Below are positions 56,015 to 64,000 of a DNA stretch of 64,000 nucleotides, in pieces (within the stretch, counting starts at the first letter, position 1; the number at the start of each line of letters is the position of its first letter). A model generated the notes under the pieces. It ran no database searches. It saw only the letters and a list, made by a program, of their open reading frames with translations, and was not told the DNA's origin. The DNA lies in NCBI RefSeq assembly GCF_029784135.1, contig NC_073746.1, positions 229,351,882 to 229,415,881 on the forward strand, in the 5' to 3' direction. The DNA is from Toxorhynchites rutilus septentrionalis (taxonomy: Eukaryota; Arthropoda; Insecta; Diptera; Culicidae). A program made the position numbers and the translations under genes.

Positions 56015-56018
56015 AATT

Positions 56019-56408
56019 GAAATTGAAGAGGTGTTCTCTATTAAGTTCTCCGTCTCAACGTAGTATTGTTTGCATTAAGTACTGTTTTAATTAAGTACTG
56101 TTATAATTCGATAATTCTATCTATGCAAAATATATTTAGTATAAGTAAAGAATACTGAATACTGTCTTCAAAATAATGCTGAGTGAAGCTTTGATTTCAA
56201 ACAAAAATAATGGATTCCTTCTTCCTCCCAAGTTTCGAGCAACAATCGGAGCATTGTTTGGTTGAACTTTTTTTTTCGTGGAATGGCTGTATATGGACAA
56301 ATCGACTATGGTGGGGTATTCAAATAAAAAAAAAATCAAATAATCTTCAAAAAAATATGAAACGAATAACTCGAAATAAAACTTTAAAAAAGTGTACTTA
56401 TATTGATA
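56019..56408. other. Spacer, nothing seen
   Basis: AT-rich sequence without a supported feature. Confidence 0.4.
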
Positions 56409-56720
56409 ACTAGCTGACCCGGTGAACCTCGTCCCGCCGAAAATTGATTTTTTGATATGAATTCTTTCGAACATTCACGTTTTTACTGAGTGAATGTTCG
56501 TGGATTCAATCGTAGAACTCCTCATAATTGGCTATTCACAATTTTCTTTTACTATAAATATCCTAGGACTTCTACCAAAACTCGTCATTTATTTTCAGAA
56601 ACAATTTACGCTCAAGATTCTTGATTCACTTATAAATAACATGTTCCTCCGTTACATGGAATACATGTTTGATACAGAAAAGCGAATTTTCATTCATAAC
56701 TTCAATTTTCAAAGAACCGC
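56409..56720 (+). repeat. Dispersed repeat starting CTAGCTGACCCGG, copy 2
   Basis: Aligns to 18937-19240: CTAGCTGACCCGGTGAACCT at the start, CTTCTACCAAAACTCGTC and TCCGTTACATGGAATAC later. Class uncertain. Confidence 0.6.
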
Positions 56721-57345
56721 TTGCCATTTCGCTTCACACCAATAGAACACGAAGCTTAATTCCGCAAATGCGAAATTCATTTGGACTAACAACGATGTCT
56801 AGTAGAACATATGAGTTTTTTTTCGAACTTCCCCTCAAAGTTTTGAAAATATTCAAAATTCTTTCTCATCATCACATTGATCTTCGGGCAGAGACGAATA
56901 CAAAAAAAATCGGCTCAAATCTGACCATTCTTCCTCGGGTTTTACGCTTACCAACACATTTGGCGCTCTATTTTCATTTATATACAGTCATTCCATGCCA
57001 AACCGATATAGTGGTTCTCAGGTTTTTGTAAAAAATAGTAGTTTTGTTCTCTATCGCAAAATATTAGTCCCATATTTTCATTTTTTCATTAAGGTGCCCA
57101 TTTCAATTTTAGGGTGGTCCGAAATTTTTTTTTAGTTTTTCCCAAAAATGGATTGTTTTTTAAATTCATAACTTTTGAACTACTGAACCGATTCAGATGA
57201 TCGACATATGAAATTGGAGCCAATAAGCTATGCTTCTATATCACACTTGCGGGAATATTGCATTCTAGTAGCATAGATCTAGTCTAGTCACATAAGAATA
57301 TTGAACGAAGACTGAAAACAAGTAAACTTTGAAAATTAATAACTC

Positions 57346-57537
57346 AAAAACGAAAAAAAAACATCTATTTGATTTTTAGATATATTATATAAAAACACCC
57401 CCGTTTTAAAAAAATATATAAAAAATACAACGCCCTCTAGTCCAAGCGTTGTATTTTGTATATATTTTTTTAAAACAGCGGTGTTTTTATATAATATATC
57501 TAAAAATCAAATAGATGTTTTTTTTCGTTTTTGAGCA
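57346..57537. repeat. Long hairpin, about 90-bp arms
   Basis: The arms carry CATCTATTTGATTTTTAGAT and AATACAACGC and their complements, around a loop of about 12 nt (CCTCTAGTCCAA). Nearly perfect pairing. Confidence 0.75.
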
Positions 57538-57723
57538 AACATGCAAACAGTAAAAAACAAATAAAATCAATGATTGAAAACCAAAATCCAAAATTTTTAC
57601 TAGTGTAATATTTTTGGATAAAAGAGTAAATATGATTTTTAGGGCCACCAGTCAAATTTGAAAAATCATAACACAGAAACGAAAAAAAAACGATTCCCTG
57701 ATTTTTGGATATATTATGTAAAA

Positions 57724-58001
57724 GCCTCGTGCTCCCGTGGCCGAGTGGTTAGCGTCCCACACTATCACGCCGGGGGTTCGGGTTCGATTCCTGTTCTGGT
57801 CGGGAGATTTTTCGTAAAAAAAATTTTTCCGACTTGCACTGTGATCACGCGTATTCTAGAGCTTGCCACTCCATAAAGATTCAAGGCGTGATATCCGGCA
57901 AAGAAATCTCAAGAAGGTGCTACTAATAAAAATGGCGCAAGGAATACCACGTTGGCAAAAGTTCCACTGGGAACGTTTAGTGCCATCCAAGAAGAAGAAG
58001 A
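57724..58001 (+). mobile_element. tRNA-derived SINE, third family, complete
   Basis: Head CTCCCGTGGCCGAGTGGTTA (A box), GGGTTCGATTCC (B box), a body ending AAGTTCCACTGGGAAC and a (GAA)n tail. Flanked by ATGTAAAA at 57716-57723 and 58002-58009. The 27160-27300 fragment and the 42201-42281 head belong to the same or a close family. Confidence 0.85.
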
Positions 58002-58335
58002 ATGTAAAAACCTCAGTGTTCAAGAAAAAATAAAAAATATAGCTCCCTCTCCAAAGCCATATAAACAGTTAGAAACAAATACAATCAATAATTACAGAAA
58101 CGAAATCCATTTTTTTCAAGAGTAATATTTTTCCGAAAAAGACTAGCTAATTGGCTTTAATTTGATATGTCGACCATCTGTATCGGTCAATAAGTTAAAA
58201 ATCTTTTGAAAATAGTCAATTTTGGAAGAAAAAAAATGGAAAAAATTGTTTGTTCGGACCACCCTAAAATGGAAATGAGCACCCCAAATGAAGAAATAAA
58301 GAAATACAGGTCTAATATTTTGCGAAAAGGTTTCT

Positions 58336-58660
58336 GCAAAGTTGTAGCTAAGGAAACGTTTTTCTCTTTATACGTGCGAAGAATTTGCCTCCAATTCCAC
58401 TTCATAGGTTCGAAAAAAGTCACGTCCAGGGGCGATGTAATAAGTGTTGAATTTGGAGAATTACTAGTAATTGTATGTTTTTGCATGTACATTGCAACTT
58501 AGTTGTACATATTCAATTTTATGCTTGACCCATTTTCACCCCCACTCAGCGTAAATATAAGATTATTCCGAAAATGTTGAAATTCCAATGCATTACGTTA
58601 CAATGTTTTTGACGTTTTGGACCAGAGAAAGTTAATAAGGTTAATGCTGTGTGTATTCTC
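58336..58660. other. Spacer, nothing seen
   Basis: No supported feature. Confidence 0.4.
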
Positions 58661-58661
58661 A

Positions 58662-58711
58662 CTTGATTTGATTATCGTGATCTCTTTATCCGTTTATCCA
58701 GTATCCATTAC
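58662..58711 (-). other. Possible non-coding CHS1 5' exon
   Basis: On the minus strand an acceptor-like TTGTTCTATTTCAG is followed about 50 nt later by a donor-like CAA|GTGAGA. It lies upstream of CHS1 in the right orientation. Only splice-like signals support it. Confidence 0.2.
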
Positions 58712-58849
58712 CTGAAATAGAACAAATATTGTTTTGTTAGAATTATTGGTAATTTAGTGTTTTTTTTAAGACATATATATGTAATATATGTGATGCTGGT
58801 CATCGCAATTTATGAATGGTTTAATGATACATTTTCAACTAGAATAGTT

Positions 58850-59360
58850 AACTGACTCTGTCGCCGCTAACCCATGAGTACAACAACAAAGGGCAGCTGA
58901 AGCGCATTTATCATCAGGACAATTCTTTAACTTTATCCGACATTTAATTTATTTAACAGTAACACAAGCCACCACGATTTGCAGCTGGTGACTCAAAATC
59001 AACTCCAATTGATTCATGAACCGGATTCTCGTGTCAAGTCTTGCTTCTGTCGATTGTGTTGCGCTAATTCTACGCACACACACTATCGGCGAGTGGAGCC
59101 ACAAAATGCAAACTAGACTCTCCGGACTCCGGTCGGCAGGCAGACGGCCTTGTCTTTCGAATAGCTTGAGTTTGAGTGGTTTTTTGTTGTTGTTATTATT
59201 CACTTTTTCCTGCGGCAATACATACACATAGACGGCGCTGTTCCGCGTCTCGCGCTCAGCGGTCGCAGAGAAACATAGGTTTTTCCTTTCATTTTCTTGC
59301 TTTTGTTGGGTCGCGGGCACCGCTCACGAGCTGCAATTCAGCGGTTTGGTCGATACGTGT
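58850..59360 (-). promoter_or_regulatory. Possible distal promoter or 5' UTR region of CHS1
   Basis: A block with more balanced base composition and no repeat match, upstream of the CHS1 start exon. The minus strand has an open frame of 123 codons without family resemblance and a TCAGTT initiator-like motif near 58855. Assignment is positional. Confidence 0.2.
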
Positions 59361-61750
59361 AAACTAGTTTGATGTCGGTTTTTTTCTAAGGCTCGGTGCT
59401 ATGCACCGGACTTGAACCCATGCAGCTTTACGCAATTAAAACAGTTTTTATTGGAATTAGAATAGATTTTTACCTCAAGTCGAAAAAATAAATTGAACTA
59501 AAGAACCTTTGCGAGACAGAGCGAGGAAGATAAAACGGTTCTTTTGTTGCCGACGCTTGAACTTTAAACGTCATTAAAGTAACATTCGTGATTGTCATTG
59601 GAATGAGTCAAAGTGCTGTTGGGGGCATTACGGCAGTACTCCAAATTGAATGCGAGCAGGAAACGATCAACAATCAACACTGGCGTCTAATTGAATGATA
59701 ATTAAACCCAAACTTGTGCGCTTAAGCTGAAACCTTACGCACCTTTTGCACGTTTGGCTGGGGATTTGAACGCTTTTGTAGCGACGAACGTCTCACCGTA
59801 GTGGTGGATGCTGTGCAAGATTGTAGATTAACGAAAAAAAATTGCTGCATTCTTGGCATGGCTCAATGTGTGTTCGGTATAGAGTTTGTCTGTCTCTTTT
59901 CAAAGGTGAAGTATGAGCCATGACTAATGATGCGGGAATATACCATTAGTGGATTATACATGGAATGTATGGTCGGATGATTCAACTTTAGATTTGATAT
60001 CCGTCGTCTTGTTTGAAGTTCATTGCGAAAATCCACTTAATAGAGACTAATCAAAAGCAGCCATTCTAGTCAGTCTAAACGACATAAACAGACAAACAAT
60101 GAGAAATATGCAAATATAGCATGGCTCATAACATGCAACCTAATTGCATACATAAATTGTTTCTACGACCGGAGACTACCGTTCTCGTCCCCCATCTTCT
60201 CTATCATTGCATCGAAGAAGAAATGCAATCATCAGCATCGCATGCAAGCGGCTCTCTGATAACTAATTAGGGTTTACAGCCCATACGCGAATTTTGCATT
60301 TAGAATCCTCTCTGGAATCTCCCTCCGATATGATTGATATACATTTTATGTTTATTCCGAAATGGCAAAACTGCGATCACCAAGTGGAGGCTGAGAAGTG
60401 ATACCGTCATCTGCTAGAGTGGCGTTACCGGTTGTTCTTTCAAAGGGGAACTAGCGTCAAACCAGTTTGAGAATGGACTTGCTGCATACAGTGTGCAAGT
60501 TTTATGTTTACTTCACTGTCGATAGCTCTGAACCACATTTTTCACCATCGTTCGATTGGCTGGAAATGGTGGGCTGGGTTATGACTCCTGTTGTACAAAT
60601 GTATGGCGGCTTATCGGTATGCTACTTTTTGTCTTCCTGATAGCAAAAAATGTGTTAGTTGAATAAAGTTGACAAGCGTGGGGCAGGTTGATTTGATTAG
60701 AAACTCTAGTACAATTCAGGAAGAGGGTTATGTTTCATAATGTGTTTATTTGTTTTATAACTATAAAGGAAAAGCTATGGATGGAACGTAAGGATCAATA
60801 TAAAATAGAAAGCAATGTCGTTTTCTGCATCTTGACCATTTTCTTCATTTATTTTTTACTATTTTTACACAAATGATCTTCTAAATTTGAAACTATTGTA
60901 GCCAGCACATTTATCGTTTCCAGTGATGATTCGCATTTAAGTTGGATCCCTTACTTAACTCATGATAATCACATCACATCATTTTGATGTGAGAACATTT
61001 GAAATCCATATAACGAGATTTGGAATGGAGCCTGTGATCATAAGTGATTTTTCTATTATTTTCGTTTACGATTATTTTCCGAAAAAAATATTACGCAATT
61101 AGTCACCGAAGGGAACGAATATTTTAGCGTTTAATCTATTCGAAGTTCAGATCAAAACCGGTATGGCCACTGCAGTTTATTTTTCGGTAAATTGGTTGAA
61201 TTACATGAAGTTTACCGTGCGGTGAAGTCTCATTTCTCCTCTGGTCTCGGTGTCTGAGATTTTGATTGTCATTTTGTTTCGTCGGCTCCGCTATTAACAA
61301 TCGTGATGATTTTGATGTTTTTTAACGAATGTGGATTATTTCTCAAGTACAGCAGTGACAACCGAGGGAATGCGTTGCCATTATTGACGTCGGTTCAAGA
61401 CTCATTTTACGCCCTTCGTTTCCTACACCCAAAATTGATTTTTAGCTAATGTTTTGTCATCCCAATTTATGACATTAAATGAGACATAACAAAACAGAAA
61501 ATTTCATGACTCATAAATACTGGTAAGCATTTGTATAATATACATGGTACGGCAATATAAGATTAATACGAGCGAGCGAAACAAAATACAAATAAGCTTT
61601 CCGCATGCTTTGCCACATACACGGCCCAGACCGAGATAGATATTGTTCTCCTTCATGTGCTCCTTTTTTTACTCTTAGAAAACACTTCCCAACTTCATTT
61701 TATAATCAGGTGCAATATTATCACATATTTGCTGAAAAACTTCTTAAGCA
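59361..61750. other. Upstream region, no gene seen
   Basis: No coding region, RNA gene or delimited repeat recognised. Confidence 0.45.
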
Positions 61751-61754
61751 TCAT

Positions 61755-61860
61755 TAGCCATGTGGATAGCGTGGTCGTGTAAATTAGCTTTGCATTCCAG
61801 CCGGCCCAGGTTCAATCGATCCCTATTGACGTCGTATGGACGTTTTTTTTTGGCACAATC
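61755..61860 (+). mobile_element. Possible tRNA-derived SINE, fourth type
   Basis: TAGCCATGTGGATAGCGTGG resembles an A-box region and GGCCCAGGTTCAATCGATCC a B box, about 45 bp apart, followed by a T-run and non-tRNA sequence. No duplication was identified. Confidence 0.45.
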
Positions 61861-62524
61861 CCAAATGAAATGAGAAAAGAAAACAGAAAGAGATGTCTGC
61901 ACGCATACATACAAACCATTTTGAAGCTTTCAAAATAGCTCATTATTTGCGCATTTGACTCAACAGCACACCAAATGGCATCATTTCTGCCAAAGATGAC
62001 AAGTTTTCTGTCAACGCTAGTTTGGGTGTACATTCTCAGACACAGGCAGTGAATTCCGCTGGTTTTGACATGAGTGACAATCGATGTAAAATTCAAACAT
62101 TTGGTAAAGTTCAGAAGAATGATTGTTTATTATCATTTCGTTCTTTGAAATTGAGTTTTTGAGTCTTTTGCCGGAATCTGTATTCCGGAAACACCTAATT
62201 AGCATATCTTCGATGTGTGCCCTTCGATTGTCTCCCATTAACAAACATTTTCCCATAGCACAGATTCAGTCTAATTTTAGTCGACTTAATCACACCGTAA
62301 GTCAATGTTTGTATGTTTTATATCCTACTTTCATCTCAATGTCTAGTTCAATTTTATGATTTTTTGAAGAGATAAGACAAAGAGTCGAGATAGCACACTT
62401 AGAAGGTTTGAACGTACTCAAGAAACCGATCGCTATCAGTAATCAGAACCATAACTCATAATAGCGCAACATTTCCTCTTATTTCAAATGGCGCAAGATT
62501 ACTTTTGTTTTTCTTATGTTTCTT

Positions 62525-62575
62525 ATGTTTTTTGGAATGAAAACTATGCACCCAAGTTTTCATTCCAAAAAACAT
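62525..62575. repeat. Perfect 21-bp hairpin
   Basis: Arms 62525-62545 and 62555-62575 (core TTTTTTGGAATGAAAACT), loop of 9 nt. Confidence 0.7.
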
Positions 62576-63596
62576 TATATTTCATTCTGTTGTATTCTCG
62601 GTAAACTCGTTTCTTGGATTTGGGTGTTCAAAATCGTTTAAAGTAAGTACTAAAATCACGATTTCATGGCTTGAAACACATTTTATTATTCGATGTAATC
62701 TCCCTGAACTGAAATACGTTCTAGAGACCTTCTAATTTATGAATCCTATATCTGAAGTGAGAATCCGGAAGACAACTTAAACACGCTTTCACCGCGCAGA
62801 TCATGACTAAGCAAAGAAACCAGTTGTTCAAACCCAACTTAGACATGTTCCTGTTTCTGTAATCGCTTTATGAAAGCGCTCGGTTTTATGAACCACTCGT
62901 ACAACAATGTGTGTTCTTTTATCAAAGTAATACTGTAAAAAGTTTACATATTCCTGTATTTTATTAGGTTTGGTTGTTTGTTGTTTGTTATGTTATGTTA
63001 GGTTCTGTACTTTCCGCAAATACTTGCTTTAAACCGAATTTATTCCCGATAAAGTTACACGAAATTAAATAAAATTGATGGTAAGTGATAGCCAATAAAT
63101 TAAGCTATCATTGTGGTGTAAAAACATTAACATAAAGTTGGCTTTCCATAACGATAAAAAATTATCAAAGTTGTTGTTCGATTTTTCGAACACTTGGGTG
63201 CTTTGATTCATCACAACGGTCAGTATTGGAAGCCCCACATTTAATTATTGTCAACGATATTTTAGGAATGTAACAATACAGATAGGAGTTTGGCTCCTTT
63301 GAACTTATGTAACTGAGCCTGTAAAAATAAACGATTTAATAAAAAAAAATTTAGGAGGAGAAATTTTAAGATGTGATTACTCATAGATAACTAGAAATTT
63401 CGGTCAAAATAAAATAAAAATCCCAGCTTCATTGCAGAGTACACAGTTTTAATGGCACCTTGGAATTTAAAAACGATTGACCATCATCGTTTTTAGTATA
63501 ATTGTGAAAAGGTGAATACTACTTTACAATATTCGAAGTGCTTTTTACATGTGTGGACTCTGCCTCTGGGATAACAACTCATCATCATGAACTTGA

Positions 63597-63723
63597 TTCA
63601 TCATTTGAAGCATTTTCGTGAATGTTTCAATTTGAATTTAGTGTTGACTTCTAATATTATTGGTACAATAATTCATATCAAAAGTCATAACTAAATTCTA
63701 ATCAAAATGCTTCAAATGATGAA
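63597..63723. repeat. Hairpin with 20-bp outer arms
   Basis: TTCATCATTTGAAGCATTTT at 63597-63616 pairs perfectly with 63704-63723. Inner segments (GAATTTAGTGTTGACTT and its near complement) pair too, so the whole could fold as an extended stem. Confidence 0.6.
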
Positions 63724-64000
63724 CACATGACACACTGTTAGTCACGAAACAAAAACATGATTGCTCATTTCCAATTACCTAAAATTTCCAATAACCCGAA
63801 GCTGCTTGAAGACCCAAATCGATAAATTAGTTTGAATGGGAAGATTGCTTCTCTGTTTTTTTCCATTGCAGTTTCTTCTTCCAACCATGAGCTCCTGTCA
63901 TATGATCATAGGACAATAGACGGATTTCGCGCCAACTCGTTTGGCTTGGGACTGGCATGACTTAATCAGAACTTAATGACACATTCTGGGCGTGAAGACC

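Larger units (their letters stand above)
57045..58335. mobile_element. Foldback element with inverted outer arms
   Basis: Outer arms of about 90 bp: left CGCAAAATATTAG and TTTTAGGGTGGTCCGAA, right the mirrored TTCGGACCACCCTAAAA and CTAATATTTTGCG. Inside are two half copies of an AAACGAAAAAAAAA...GATATATTAT segment and a long hairpin. A SINE has entered at 57724. Confidence 0.7.
61861..64000. other. AT-rich end of window, no gene seen
   Basis: Contains two hairpins (62525-62575 and 63597-63723) and only short frames. Confidence 0.45.

Noticed and set aside
57724..57800. Functional tRNA gene
   Set aside because: A and B boxes are present but the acceptor stem does not pair and the sequence continues into a SINE body with flanking duplications.
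58949..59320. 123-codon minus-strand gene
   Set aside because: Composition suits an untranslated region (ACAACAACA runs, stop-free by chance) and no domain is seen; kept only as a possible 5' UTR region.

Overview
The window is nuclear DNA of an insect, most likely a culicine mosquito with a large, transposon-rich genome such as Aedes. The evidence is an insect class A chitin synthase gene with AT-rich introns of many kilobases, histone H2A pseudogenes, several tRNA-derived SINE families, hAT-like and TTAA-target MITEs, mariner remnants and R1-, R4/Dong- and Jockey-like non-LTR retrotransposons. I cannot name the species from sequence alone.

The only recognisable intact gene is chitin synthase 1 (CHS1, the kkv orthologue), on the minus strand from about 40.6 kb down to a stop at 6024-6026, with a likely poly(A) signal near 5562. 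I joined the exons by hand. Exons 40494-40614, 16971-17500, 15377-16908, 14984-15311 and 13602-14926, one of two alternative 177-nt exons (13369-13545 or 12896-13072), then 6736-6939, 6309-6671 and 6024-6245 give one open frame of 4785 nt (1594 aa plus stop). The gene has variation at both ends. The paired 59-codon exons are the mutually exclusive pair known from insect CHS1, and the donor in front of them reads GC instead of GT. An intronic open frame at 22929-23143 has an Inr/DPE-type promoter and a phase-2 donor that splices in frame to the same exon as the upstream start exon, so it looks like an alternative promoter and first coding exon.

Layout: 1-4340, an inverted-repeat element with a MITE, a LINE fragment, a SINE, a 1.2-kb palindrome and a GC-rich core; 4341-5560, no gene; 5562-17500, the 3' two thirds of CHS1; 17501-40493, the large CHS1 intron with the alternative first exon, hAT elements, MITEs, mariners, a 2.4-kb foldback and a 5'-truncated R4/Dong-like element; 40494-40614, the upstream start exon; 40615-47060, upstream DNA or 5' UTR intron with MITEs and a Jockey-like fragment; 47065-49680, degenerate histone H2A copies that keep histone 3' stem-loops; 49734-56018, a decayed R1-clade element nested in two MITEs; 56400-58400, a repeat, a foldback and a SINE; 58650-64000, mostly unannotated and perhaps holding the CHS1 5' UTR exon and distal promoter.

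Many insertions have clear target-site duplications, and several lie inside repeats whose other arm preserves the empty site, so the order of events can be read directly.
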